Below are positions 8,593 through 16,764 of a stretch of 36,640 bases of DNA, piece after piece. Position numbers and translations under genes: made by a program. The notes below the pieces were generated by a model. It saw only the letters and a program-made list of their open reading frames with translations, was not told the origin of the DNA and searched no databases. The stretch is from Rhizobium sp. Q54 (GTDB taxonomy: Bacteria > Pseudomonadota > Alphaproteobacteria > Micropepsales > Micropepsaceae): NCBI GenBank assembly GCA_945860165.1, contig CAMAPL010000022.1, positions 1 through 36,640 on the forward strand, in the 5' to 3' direction. The first letter of the stretch is position 1. Each line of letters begins with the position of its first letter.

Positions 8593-8988
8593 ATGATGCG
8601 CCGCTACATGGGCATCCGCTGGTTCACCATCGCCCTGATCATGATGGGCGCGATGGTGAATTTCCTGTCGCGCGCCACCTTGTCAGTAGCGGCGCCGACC
8701 GTGATGGAAACGCTGGGCATCACCACGCAGCAATATGGCTACATCACCGCCGCCTTCCAGTTCTGCATCATGCTGCTACCGCTGGTGGGCTATATCATCG
8801 ACATTCTGGGCGCGAAGATCGGCTTTGCAATCTTCGCCTTCGCCTAGTCGGTGATCTGCATTGCGCACGTCTTCGCCACCAGCTGGCAGATGCTGGCTTT
8901 TTCCCGCGGGTTGTTGGGTTTCGCCGAAGGCGCCTTCTCGCCCGGCGGGCTGAAGGTGGTGTCGGAATGGTTTCCGGCCAGGGCCTGA
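8593..8988 (+). pseudogene. MFS hexuronate-type transporter, N-terminal remnant
   Basis: Starts at 8593 (or ATG 8596) behind a perfect GGAGG and encodes the first four membrane helices of an anion:cation symporter (ExuT/GudP-like) MFS protein, beginning MRRYMGIRWFTIALIMMGAM. An in-frame TAG at 8845-8847 falls exactly where the family has Trp (FAFA-stop-SVICIAHVF). The frame then continues with good similarity through GLLGFAEGAFSPGG and SEWFPARA, and stops at 8986-8988, the loop after helix 4-5. The remaining two thirds of the transporter are missing: the next base run is GH43 sequence. So this is a deleted and point-mutated gene. The original transporter probably imported a hexuronate or related acid. 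Confidence 0.88.
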
Positions 8989-9529
8989 CCGCGCGGCCCG
9001 GTTATCTGCGCCTCTGTGGCCGCGAAAGCATCGGCAGCCTGTTCACCCAGGCGTTGGTGGCGCGCAACCAGGAGTCCCATTGCTACAGCGCCGAAACCGA
9101 AATGGAGTTCGAGCCGGCGCACTTCCAGTAGGCCGCGGGACTAGTCTGTTATTACGGCCAGAACAAATTCCATTACCTGCACGTCAGCCATGACGAAACG
9201 GTCGGCAAGCATATCCGCATCATGACGATGATCCCCGACCCGCTCAGCGATGCCTTCACCGCACCGATTGCCCTACCGGCGGGCCAGCCCATCGGACTGC
9301 GGGTCGAGGTGGGTGGCGCGCGGCTGTATTTCGCCTGGCGGCTGGGCGAGGGCGCCTGGCAGCGCCTGGCCGAGAATTTCGACGCCTCGATCCTGTCGGA
9401 CGAGGCCAATCTGCCGGGATCGCCCAACTTCCCCGGCGCCTTTCTCGGCATGGCCTGCCAGGACATGCCGACACCGCCGCGCCTGCCGATTTCGACTATT
9501 TCACCTATGTCGAGCGCGACTTCCGGTAA
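8985..9529 (+). pseudogene. GH43 beta-xylosidase, C-terminal domain remnant
   Basis: In frame from about 8985, the translation LTARPGYLRLCGRESIGSLF matches the start of the C-terminal concanavalin-like domain (GH43_C2) of family-43 beta-xylosidases/arabinofuranosidases. An in-frame TAG at 9129-9131 replaces a Gln codon (HFQ-stop-AAGLVCYYGQNKFHYLHVSHD). Similarity then continues through [10 protein letters not shown] and [10 protein letters not shown]. Near 9465-9480 the frame shifts, and the natural end [14 protein letters not shown] with its TAA (9527-9529) is read in another frame. The catalytic five-bladed propeller is absent. The remnant begins where the MFS remnant ends, so one deletion joined two formerly neighbouring genes. 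It is direct evidence that this locus once degraded xylo- or arabino-oligosaccharides. Confidence 0.88.
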
Positions 9530-9576
9530 GACCCTTTCACCAGCTAGAGTGCGGTCCGGCTTTGAAGGGATGCGCT

Positions 9577-10788
9577 GTGCTGAAAATCGTCTCCGCCCGG
9601 GTGATCGTGACCTGTCCCGGGCGCAATTTTGTCACCCTGAAGATCGAAACCTCCGATGGCCTGACGGGCGTGGGCGACGCCACCCTTAATGGCCGCGAGC
9701 TTTCGGTGGCCAGCTATCTGACCGATCATGTCATCCCCTGCCTGATCGGGCGGGACGCGCATGCCATCGAAGAAACCTGGCAATATCTCTATCGCGGCGC
9801 CTATTGGCGGCGCGGGCCGGTCACCATGTCGGCCATTGCCGCGGTGGACATGGCGCTGTGGGACATCAAGGCCAAGGCGGCGGGACTGCCGCTGTACCAG
9901 CTTCTGGGCGGGCGATGCCGCGACGGAGCAATGGTGTACGCCCATGCCAATGGCGCCACCATCGAGGAGACCATCGAACAGGCGCAGTCCTATCTGGCAC
10001 TGGGGTACAAGGCGATCCGCCTTCAGTCCGGCGTGCCGGGCCTGAAATCCACTTATGGGGTTTCCAAGACACGGCTGTTCTATGAACCCGCCGATGCTGT
10101 TCTTCCCACCGAGAATGTCTGGTCGAGCGAAAAATACCTGCGCAGCGTCCCCGATCTGTTCAAAGCCGCGCGCAACGCGCTGGGCTGGGACATTCACCTT
10201 CTGCACGACATTCATCATCGCCTGACACCAATCGAAGCGGGACGGCTGGGCAAGGACCTAGAGCCCTACCGGCCCTTCTGGCTGGAAGACGCAGTGCCGG
10301 CGGAAAATCAGGCCAACTTTCGCCTGATCCGCCAGCACACCACCACGCCCCTGGCGGTGGGGGAAATCTTCAACAGCATCTGGGATTGCAAGCAACTGAT
10401 CGAAGAACAGCTGATCGATTACATCCGCGCCACCGTGGTCCATGCCGGCGGCATCACGCACTTGCGCCGTATCGCCGCCCTGGCCGATCTCTACAATGTG
10501 CGCACCGGCTGCCATGGCGCCACCGACCTGTCGCCGGTGTGCATGTCGGCGGCGCTGCATTTCGACGTCTCGATCCCCAATTTCGGCATCCAGGAATATA
10601 TGCACCATACGAAAGAGACCGACGCGGTATTCCCGCACGCCTACACCTATCGCGGTGGCGCGCTGCATCCGGGCGAGGCGCCGGGGCTGGGCGTGGAGAT
10701 CGATGAGAAACTGGCGGCGCAGTATCCCTACAAGCGCGCCTTCCTGCCGGTGAACCGGCTGGAAGACGGCTCGATGTTCAACTGGTAG
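9577..10788 (+). CDS. manD: D-mannonate dehydratase, enolase superfamily
   Basis: A 403-residue enzyme that dehydrates D-mannonate to 2-keto-3-deoxy-D-gluconate (KDG). The frame is open from 9250, but the GTG at 9577 is chosen: GAAGGGA precedes it and the protein then has the normal family length. Metal ligands are visible at Asp211 (with His213 in HDIHH), Glu237 (WLEDAV) and Glu263 (VGEIFNS). Tyr160 and Arg149 fit the general-base pair of the ManD group, and the C-terminus ([13 protein letters not shown]) is characteristic. Some ManD-group members have low activity or act on D-gluconate, so the substrate is probable but not certain. It is intact between two sets of broken sugar genes. Its product would be used by KdgK and Eda encoded at 27.6-29.1 kb. 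Confidence 0.92.
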   Translation: MLKIVSARVIVTCPGRNFVTLKIETSDGLTGVGDATLNGRELSVASYLTDHVIPCLIGRDAHAIEETWQYLYRGAYWRRGPVTMSAIAAVDMALWDIKAKAAGLPLYQLLGGRCRDGAMVYAHANGATIEETIEQAQSYLALGYKAIRLQSGVPGLKSTYGVSKTRLFYEPADAVLPTENVWSSEKYLRSVPDLFKAARNALGWDIHLLHDIHHRLTPIEAGRLGKDLEPYRPFWLEDAVPAENQANFRLIRQHTTTPLAVGEIFNSIWDCKQLIEEQLIDYIRATVVHAGGITHLRRIAALADLYNVRTGCHGATDLSPVCMSAALHFDVSIPNFGIQEYMHHTKETDAVFPHAYTYRGGALHPGEAPGLGVEIDEKLAAQYPYKRAFLPVNRLEDGSMFNW

Positions 10789-11328
10789 CTACGCGATGGC
10801 GTTTTGCAGCAGGCCGGGCACATCCGCCGTGAAGCGGAACAGGCCGCCCGCCAGCAGATGGGCGGCAAGGTCGTTCGGCGAAAGGCCTTTGGTTGCGGTG
10901 GTCGCATAGACGGTGGTGAGATCCGGGCCGCCATCTGGGCTGAAGGCGGGACCGTTGGTAATGACGTAACCCGAATCCATCGCCGCCAGCCCGCCTGCAT
11001 CCAAACGGTAGAGCTTGCCGCAGGCGGCGCCTTCCGCATCGTCTATGGAACCGAACCACAAGCGGCCCTTCGCATCCACCGCGCCGTCATTGAGGCGGTC
11101 GTCCGGCAGCTGCGGTTCCACGTCACGGATCAGCGCGAAAGCGCCGCTGACCAGATCGAAATCATAAAGACCGCTCTTGGCGTCGGCGAGAAAGTGGCCG
11201 CTTTGGCGTAGTACCAAGAAACCCACCGGCGATGGCGTGGTCCATCTGCGCTTTTGTTACGCCGGCTCGAAGCAATGAATTTTTCTGCTTGATGTCGGTG
11301 AACCAGAGCGCCCGGTGCGCTGGAATGG
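10789..11328 (-). pseudogene. SMP-30/gluconolactonase family remnant
   Basis: Read from about 11328 leftwards, RALWFTDIKQK is the N-terminal blade of a sugar-lactone hydrolase. An extra A in the A-run complementary to 11280-11284 shifts the frame (the restored reading is KIHCFEPA), followed by an in-frame TAA at 11257-11259. From 11244 the frame is good: WTTPSPVGFLVLRQSGHF, then RLNDGAVDAKGRLWFGSIDD and NGPAFSPDGG. At that point the sequence jumps directly to the family C-terminus GPDLTTVYATTATKGLSP, so roughly 90 residues of the propeller, including a metal-ligand region, are deleted. The true N-terminus is also lost near 11320. The enzyme would have opened sugar lactones to aldonic acids. 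Confidence 0.87.
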
Positions 11329-11583
11329 GCGGCGCGGATGGAAAACTCACAAACTGGCCATGTGCTGGAATTGCTGACCACCGAGCCGGGCATGCAGGTC
11401 TATTCGGCCAACAATATAACTGGCAGCCAGGTGAATGCGGCGGGGGCCGTGATAAAGCCACGCGAGGCACCGGCGCTGGAGACCCATAATTTCCCCGACA
11501 GCCCTAACAAAGCCGCTTTTCCCGACACTATCCTGCGGCCGGACGCGACATTTCGCTCGACCACCCTGCTGCGCTTCTCTTAG
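11320..11583 (+). pseudogene. Aldose 1-epimerase (GalM), C-terminal remnant
   Basis: The plus-strand frame encodes AARMENSQTGHVLELLTTEPG, then QVYSANNI, ETHNFPDSPNKAAFP and ILRPDATFRSTTLLRFS ending in TAG. These are the conserved last 85 residues of GalM, including the TTEPG motif that carries the catalytic Glu and the ETQHFPDSPNQ-type segment. The N-terminal three quarters, with the catalytic His, are missing. The left end abuts or slightly overlaps the broken start of the SMP-30 remnant on the other strand, marking a deletion junction near 11320. GalM interconverts alpha and beta anomers of aldoses. Confidence 0.88.
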
Positions 11584-11592
11584 GCTGTCCCC

Positions 11593-12510
11593 ATGCCAGT
11601 CCATCCCCAAGTTGCCATCGCCATCCAGCGCGCCGGAGATCTGCCGACCGATCTCAGCCCCGCCGACATGCGCATCGCCTATGAGCGCCAGCGCCTGACC
11701 CTGCTGCCGGAAAAGCCGCAGGTCGCCGTCACCTATCAACTGTCCATCCCGTCCGACTACGGCCCCATACCGGCGCGCTTCTACCGCGCCAGTCGCAGCG
11801 CGGCGCCCGCCACGCTACTGATCTTTTTCCATGGCGGCGGCTTCATGCTGGGAACATTGGCGTTGTACGACACCGCCTGCCGCCGCCTCGCCGTGGCGGG
11901 CGGGTGCGCCGTACTGTCGGTGGACTACCGCCTGGCACCGGAAACGATTTTCCCCGGCGCGGTGCTGGACGCCTATGCCGCGACGCGCTGGGCCAGCGAC
12001 AATGCCGATCTGCTGGGCATCGACCCGTTGAAAATCGCGGTCGGCGGTGACAGCGCCGGCGGCAATCTGGCGGCGGTGGTGGCGCAAATGTCGCAGGACA
12101 GCGGCGAATTTTCGGTGGCCTTCCAGGCGCTGATCTATCCCATCACCGATCACAGCCGCGAATATCCGTCCTATGAACGCAATGCCAGCGGTTACATGCT
12201 GACGCGCAAGGCGCTGCACTGGTTCGCAGACAATTACATTCCAGACTCCGAAGACCGCCTAGATCCACGCGCCTCCCCCATGCTGCGCGAAAGCCTGAAA
12301 GGCCAACCGCCCGCACTGATCATAGGCGCGGAGTTCGATCCGCTGGTGGACGACAATGAAGCCTATGCCGAACGGCTGAAGGATGCCGGCGTACCCACCG
12401 AGTTTGTCGTTTTCTCCGGCATGGTCCACCCCTTCTTCACCCTCGGCGGTGTGGTGGACGATGCCGCCAGAGTAGAAGCCCTGATCGGAACGGCGCTGCG
12501 CAAGCTATGA
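11593..12510 (+). CDS. HSL-type alpha/beta hydrolase (esterase/lipase)
   Basis: A 305-residue cytosolic carboxylesterase of the hormone-sensitive-lipase (family IV) type, which hydrolyses short acyl esters. The oxyanion-hole motif HGGG is at 80-83, the nucleophile Ser154 in GDSAG, the acid Asp249 in EFDPLVDD and the base His279 in GMVHPF, giving a full catalytic triad. Length is typical. It starts ten bases after the GalM remnant with only a weak ribosome binding site. Its stop overlaps the start of the DUF4833-like gene by four bases (ATGA), so the two are translationally coupled. In this carbohydrate setting it might remove acetyl groups from sugars, but that is inference; the natural ester is unknown. 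Confidence 0.9.
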   Translation: MPVHPQVAIAIQRAGDLPTDLSPADMRIAYERQRLTLLPEKPQVAVTYQLSIPSDYGPIPARFYRASRSAAPATLLIFFHGGGFMLGTLALYDTACRRLAVAGGCAVLSVDYRLAPETIFPGAVLDAYAATRWASDNADLLGIDPLKIAVGGDSAGGNLAAVVAQMSQDSGEFSVAFQALIYPITDHSREYPSYERNASGYMLTRKALHWFADNYIPDSEDRLDPRASPMLRESLKGQPPALIIGAEFDPLVDDNEAYAERLKDAGVPTEFVVFSGMVHPFFTLGGVVDDAARVEALIGTALRKL

Positions 12511-13088
12511 GCATCCGGCAAGGCGTTTTGAGCATCGGGGTCCTGCTGGCGCTGTGCACCACAGTGGACGCGCGGGAATTCACCAGTACCGTCAGCGAAA
12601 GCGGCGCGATCACGCGGTTGCGCCCCGAGTTCAAAATCCCGGACGAGCCAAACCAGCTTTTTTATGTCCAGCGCTCGCCTAATTCCAACACCGTGATTTA
12701 TACCGCCCGCCTCGATGCCGGCGGCGCGCTCGACCGCCGCGAACCGGTCGAGGGCTTCTGGCGCAAATTCAATATCGATGGCACCAAACAGCCGCTCAAC
12801 ATTATAGAGCGTATGATGGCCTATGGTGTGCGGACGGACCGGATGGGTACGAACGGTCCCGTCACCTTCACCATCGCCGCCCTGCCGGAGCGCAAGATTT
12901 CCGTTAGTCTGGACGGCAACAAGCGCCCCCAGGCCCTGCTACAGGTCGGCGCCCGCACGATCAGGCTGGCCTATGTCTACCTGCATGTGGTGGAAGGCGG
13001 CTTTATGCCTGATGTTCCAGAACTGGACATTTTCGGCACCGACATCGCCAGCGGAAAGGCGGTTCACGAAAACCTTGTCCAGAAATGA
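12507..13088 (+). CDS. Secreted DUF4833-like protein
   Basis: A 193-residue protein with a signal peptide (1-22, ending VDA before REF), so probably periplasmic. The mature part carries NQLFYVQRSPNSNTVIYTA near 50-68, a PVEGFWRKFNIDG segment and an ER-MAYGV segment, which match the pattern of the DUF4833 family as I remember it. That family has no known function. The start ATG overlaps the esterase stop (ATGA). It converges with lptG, with one base between the stops. No catalytic residues can be proposed. Confidence 0.7.
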   Translation: MSIRQGVLSIGVLLALCTTVDAREFTSTVSESGAITRLRPEFKIPDEPNQLFYVQRSPNSNTVIYTARLDAGGALDRREPVEGFWRKFNIDGTKQPLNIIERMMAYGVRTDRMGTNGPVTFTIAALPERKISVSLDGNKRPQALLQVGARTIRLAYVYLHVVEGGFMPDVPELDIFGTDIASGKAVHENLVQK

Positions 13089-13089
13089 A

Positions 13090-14322
13090 CTAGACTTCGT
13101 CTGCGAATTTCGGCGTTTCGCGCAGGCGCAGGCCCAGCCCGCGCTGTCTCTGTATCACCAGTAGCACCCCGGCCACCGCCAGCATCAGCAATAGTGGCGC
13201 CAGCCATCCCGCCACGACCGGAGGGATGTAACCGAACTCGCCCACCAGATAGAGCGCCTTGAACGCGAAATGGGCCAGGTATCCGGCCAGCAGCACCACC
13301 ACCAAAGCGCGCCATCGTGTCTGGTAGGCGAATGACAGCATGGCCAGCGTTGCGCCGAGTACCGCCATGGCACAGGTGAAAAACGGGCCGCTGTAAAGCG
13401 CCTGCAACCGGGTGCGATAACCACTGGAATCCTGCGACACGATCTCGGCGTCCGCCAGGCTTCGCAGCTCGCCAAGGCGCAGATATTGCGGCGACAGCCC
13501 CTTATTGTGCAGCCAGAGCGGGTCGAGGTTCAACGGCACGATGCGCTGCCGGAACGTAATCTCCGCTTCCTCATTCGTCTTGCCCGTGGTGAGCACGTCG
13601 CCGCGATTTTCAAAATCGGCGCGCCAATAGCGGCCATTTTCCAGCTTCCAGCGCCGGCCCGGCAGCGGACGGGCGGCCCTGGCGGTATTCACCTCGGCGA
13701 GATGACCGTTCGTATCCAACCGATAGATGGTGACATTGCGCAGCATCACCGGCGGGCCATATTCGATCTGCGCCCGCATCACCCCATCCGGCAACGCGAT
13801 CCAGTGACTGCCGCCGCTCTGGGTGCGGTCCAGGCGGATGCCTTCGCGGCCCAGCACCTCGGCCATCTGGACATGGATGGCGGCGGGACGCAGCAGGCCG
13901 TCCAGTACGAAGAGCGATGCGCCCATCAGCAGACCCGCCATTACTGCGGGCGTCAGGCACAGCAGCGGCGAGCGCCCGCTGTTCCAGATCAGCAGCCGTT
14001 CGCGCGACTCAGTAAAGGCGCTCTCGCTCCACACCACGCCCAGGAAGGTGGCGAAAGGCAACAGCGGCGGCAGCAGGTCGGGCAGGCGCAGCATCGCTAG
14101 CCGCGCGATATGCCAGACCAGGAATGGCCCACCCAGATCGGGATCGGCGCTCAGCAGCGGCACCTGCGGCCACAGGTCGATGGTGAGCGCGATGGTCATC
14201 AGGGCCGCCGCCACCATCATGGTGTGCCGCAGATAGGCGGACAGCATGTAGCGCGAATGCACCCCCAGCGGCGTCAGGTAGATAGGACGGCCGCCGCGCC
14301 GCCTGAGCAGGGGGCGGGTCAT
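13090..14322 (-). CDS. lptG: LptG-type permease of an LPS-export-like ABC transporter
   Basis: A 410-residue LptF/LptG-family inner-membrane protein. LptF and LptG form the membrane part of the LptB2FG transporter that extracts lipopolysaccharide from the inner membrane and passes it along the LptC-LptA bridge to the outer membrane. Three helices near the N-terminus (about 27-125), a large periplasmic beta-jellyroll region (about 150-300) and three C-terminal helices are visible; the segment LQALYSGPFFTCAMAVLGATLAML is the usual coupling-side helix. The ATG overlaps the lptF stop (ATGA). F versus G is assigned by order and by the C-terminal pattern. It is more divergent than housekeeping LptG proteins. 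Confidence 0.82.
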   Translation of the reverse strand: MTRPLLRRRGGRPIYLTPLGVHSRYMLSAYLRHTMMVAAALMTIALTIDLWPQVPLLSADPDLGGPFLVWHIARLAMLRLPDLLPPLLPFATFLGVVWSESAFTESRERLLIWNSGRSPLLCLTPAVMAGLLMGASLFVLDGLLRPAAIHVQMAEVLGREGIRLDRTQSGGSHWIALPDGVMRAQIEYGPPVMLRNVTIYRLDTNGHLAEVNTARAARPLPGRRWKLENGRYWRADFENRGDVLTTGKTNEEAEITFRQRIVPLNLDPLWLHNKGLSPQYLRLGELRSLADAEIVSQDSSGYRTRLQALYSGPFFTCAMAVLGATLAMLSFAYQTRWRALVVVLLAGYLAHFAFKALYLVGEFGYIPPVVAGWLAPLLLMLAVAGVLLVIQRQRGLGLRLRETPKFADEV

Positions 14323-15650
14323 GAGCGCCCCAACTTCGGCCGGACGAAACCGTTATGTCCCCATGCGGTCAGGGTCAGAACCAGCCAGGCAACCGCCGCA
14401 TAGAGCAGCAAAACCGGAAGCATCGCCCCGGCTACACTCTGCGGCACGATATTGGTAATCAGCCACTGACCGGTCAGGTTCACCGACATCAGCGCCAGGC
14501 AGGACAGCGGCAGAGCGAACCAGTTGGTAAGGCGGGTGGTGAGCGCAACGCCCAGCAGCGCCACCAGCGGCGCCAGAAACGCCAGCAGGCTGCGCGAAAA
14601 ACGCTCGGCCAGCAGGCGCATCTGCACCGCGCGCGCCTGCGCTGTACTGTGGCCTGGCACGAACAATTGCTCGAACAGGGTCTGCTCGACTGCAACGCTG
14701 CCGCGCGACCCGAACGGCAGCAGCTGGTCCACCATCATCATCTGGCTCATATCGCGCACCTTCATGTTGATGCGCGGCACGTTCTTGAGTTCGTCGAGAC
14801 AGTTGGGACATTTCAGCAGATCTGTACGCGGCGCGGCGCCATTCGCCGTTGTCATCGGATTGTCGTCGGCAAAGGTATGCGAGGTGAAATCGTTGAGATT
14901 GAGCACAATACGCCCTGACCGGTCGGGGCCATCCAGCCGCGCCTGGCCAGCAGTGACCACGCGCGAGGTTTGCGGCGCGATCCGCTGATAGACGAACACG
15001 CTGCGATCGGGAAGCTGCCCCGAAGCATCGATCACCGGCACGGTGCCGGGGGCGCTGGGCGGCGGCGCGCCATCTTTCACGTGATCCATGGCATAGGCGA
15101 CATAGGAGGGAAAATAATAGAACTCGCCCGTCGCCACGCCCTTTTTCAGCGAGCGCAATTCCGAACTGAACAGGATGGAGCGTTGCGTATATCGCGCCAA
15201 AGGATCAACGAGTCCGGAGCCCAATATGCTCACCATCTGCCCGGCCAATGCCACCACCAGGATCAGGGCGCTTAGCTGATAGGGGCCCAGCCCCGAGGCG
15301 AACAGCACCAGCATCTCGCGGTTTTCCCGCATCCGCAGCAAGGTGGCATAGACCGCCATCAGAATGGCAATCGCAAGTGCCAGGTCGAAAATCTCTGTGC
15401 TGCTGAACATCAGGATCAGGGAGATGCCAAACAGGTCGGCCTCATGGCGCACCGCGTCCTTGAACACCCAGGTGAAATGCTCGGCCAGGAAGATGGCTTC
15501 GATCAGCACGATCACCGCCAGCGCCTGTCCCGCGACGCTGCGGAAAAAGCCGCGCGCATAATCGCCGCGCACGAAAGATTTCAGCATCGTCTTCAGCCCC
15601 GTCGCCGGGGCCGGACCGCCGATGTCAGGCAAGTCTGAGGGTGACGCCAT
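14319..15650 (-). CDS. lptF: LptF-type permease of an LPS-export-like ABC transporter
   Basis: A 443-residue partner permease. Helices lie at about 43-65, 75-100 and 120-145, with the NREMLVLFASGLGPYQL coupling-helix segment between the second and third. A periplasmic domain runs from about 150 to 330 and three more helices follow. Two features are odd: a soluble N-terminal extension of about 30-40 residues before helix 1, and a CPNC motif (KCPNCLDEL) in the periplasmic domain that could form a disulfide or bind metal. The start overlaps the lptB stop by one base (TGATG), so lptB-F-G is one coupled operon. No lptD, surA, pdxA or ksgA follows, unlike the common lptFG neighbourhood. Confidence 0.85.
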   Translation of the reverse strand: MASPSDLPDIGGPAPATGLKTMLKSFVRGDYARGFFRSVAGQALAVIVLIEAIFLAEHFTWVFKDAVRHEADLFGISLILMFSSTEIFDLALAIAILMAVYATLLRMRENREMLVLFASGLGPYQLSALILVVALAGQMVSILGSGLVDPLARYTQRSILFSSELRSLKKGVATGEFYYFPSYVAYAMDHVKDGAPPPSAPGTVPVIDASGQLPDRSVFVYQRIAPQTSRVVTAGQARLDGPDRSGRIVLNLNDFTSHTFADDNPMTTANGAAPRTDLLKCPNCLDELKNVPRINMKVRDMSQMMMVDQLLPFGSRGSVAVEQTLFEQLFVPGHSTAQARAVQMRLLAERFSRSLLAFLAPLVALLGVALTTRLTNWFALPLSCLALMSVNLTGQWLITNIVPQSVAGAMLPVLLLYAAVAWLVLTLTAWGHNGFVRPKLGRS

Positions 15651-16366
15651 CAGAGCCGGAACGCCTCGCCCAGGTAGACCCGGCGTACCGCCTCATTGGA
15701 GACGATACTGGCTGTTTCGCCTTCCGCCAGCACGCGCCCGTTATCAATCACATAGGCGCGGTCGACGATGCTCAGAAGTTCGCGCGCCTTGTGGTCGGTG
15801 ATCAGGACACCGATGTCGCGATCCGAAAGATGCCGGATCATGGCGATGATTTCCTCGGTGGCATGTGGATCGACACCGGAAAAAGGCTCGTCGAGCATGG
15901 CGAAGCTGGGTTCGCAGGCCAGCGTTATGGCGATCTCGCAGCGGCGGCGCTGGCCGCCCGACAATTCGCCTACGCGCTTCGCGCGTTCTGCGTCCAGCCG
16001 GAATTCCGCGATCAGTTCGTCAAGCCGCACCTTGCGCGACGCGGCGTCCGGCAAACGCGCCTCCAGCACCAGCAGGATGTTCTGCTCCACCGTCAGCCCA
16101 CGCGGCACGAAGGGCGCCTGCGGCAGATAGGCGACGCCGAAACGGGCGCGGTCATAGAAGGGCATGGTGGTGATGTCGTGATCGTCGAGCAGGATCGTGC
16201 CGGCATCCGGCGTCACCATTCCGGTCAGCATATTGAAAGTCGTGGTCTTGCCCGCACCGTTGGGACCGAGCAGGCCCACGACTTCGCCGCGCTCAAGCCG
16301 CAGGGTCACATCTTCTATGACCCGGCGTCCGGCAAAAGCCTTCACCAGATGCTGCGCAGAAAGCAT
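15650..16366 (-). CDS. lptB: LptB-type ABC transporter ATPase
   Basis: A 238-residue cytoplasmic ATPase that would power lipid extraction by the LptF/LptG pair. Walker A is GPNGAGKT at 34-41, the Q-loop Gln83 is in YLPQ, the signature LSGGQ is at 135-139, Walker B with Glu160 is in FAMLDEPFSGVDP, and the switch His192 is in LITDH. The C-terminal VRRVYLGEAFRL is the LptB hallmark. The frame is open to 16546, but the ATG at 16366 is preferred: MLSAQHLVKAF is where the family starts, and a GAAGAGA lies upstream. The usual lptC-lptA-lptB-rpoN context is absent here, so this may be a second, specialised copy. Confidence 0.9.
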   Translation of the reverse strand: MLSAQHLVKAFAGRRVIEDVTLRLERGEVVGLLGPNGAGKTTTFNMLTGMVTPDAGTILLDDHDITTMPFYDRARFGVAYLPQAPFVPRGLTVEQNILLVLEARLPDAASRKVRLDELIAEFRLDAERAKRVGELSGGQRRRCEIAITLACEPSFAMLDEPFSGVDPHATEEIIAMIRHLSDRDIGVLITDHKARELLSIVDRAYVIDNGRVLAEGETASIVSNEAVRRVYLGEAFRL

Positions 16367-16764
16367 GAATTTCTCTTCGAATCTGTGGGGTGTCGCGGCC
16401 GGAGGAACCATGGCGCCTAGGGCCAAGAATCCGACTTTTCGCCCTTTTGGGGATACTATGACGCAGGTATTTTCCTGTACAGGCGCGGGCCTGCACGACA
16501 GCAAGCATCTGATATACAGGCGAATACTACAGAATATTACATGCACTGCGGCGCGAAACCGGCAAATACAAGGTTTTTGAAAAAGCGCTGTTACCGAACA
16601 GCCACCAAAGAGCCCTTAAGCCAAGTCAAAAAGCCATTTTTTTGTCCAGATACTTAGACTTACCGTAAAGGCGAAGGTTGTGGCATATAGATTTCTGGTT
16701 ATGCTCTGTTCGCGCCGGCCGGTTTGGTCGTGAGGGGCAGTTTTAGAAATTAGTCTGAGGGGCA
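16367..16764. promoter_or_regulatory. Divergent lptB / SPT-like intergenic region
   Basis: About 400 bases, AT-richer than its surroundings, between lptB (left) and the SPT-like gene (right). A possible sigma-70 promoter for the rightward gene is TTGTGG (16678-16683), a 16-base spacer, then TATGCT (16700-16705). A 9-base direct repeat TGAGGGGCA occurs at 16731-16739 and 16756-16764, the second copy being the Shine-Dalgarno of the SPT-like gene. Because the two operons share this region they may be co-regulated. Confidence 0.35.

Noticed and set aside
8845-9131. Amber codons read through as an amino acid (recoding)
   Set aside because: The two TAG codons sit in genes that are also truncated, frameshifted and fused by deletion, so ordinary decay explains them; nothing else in the window has in-frame TAG.
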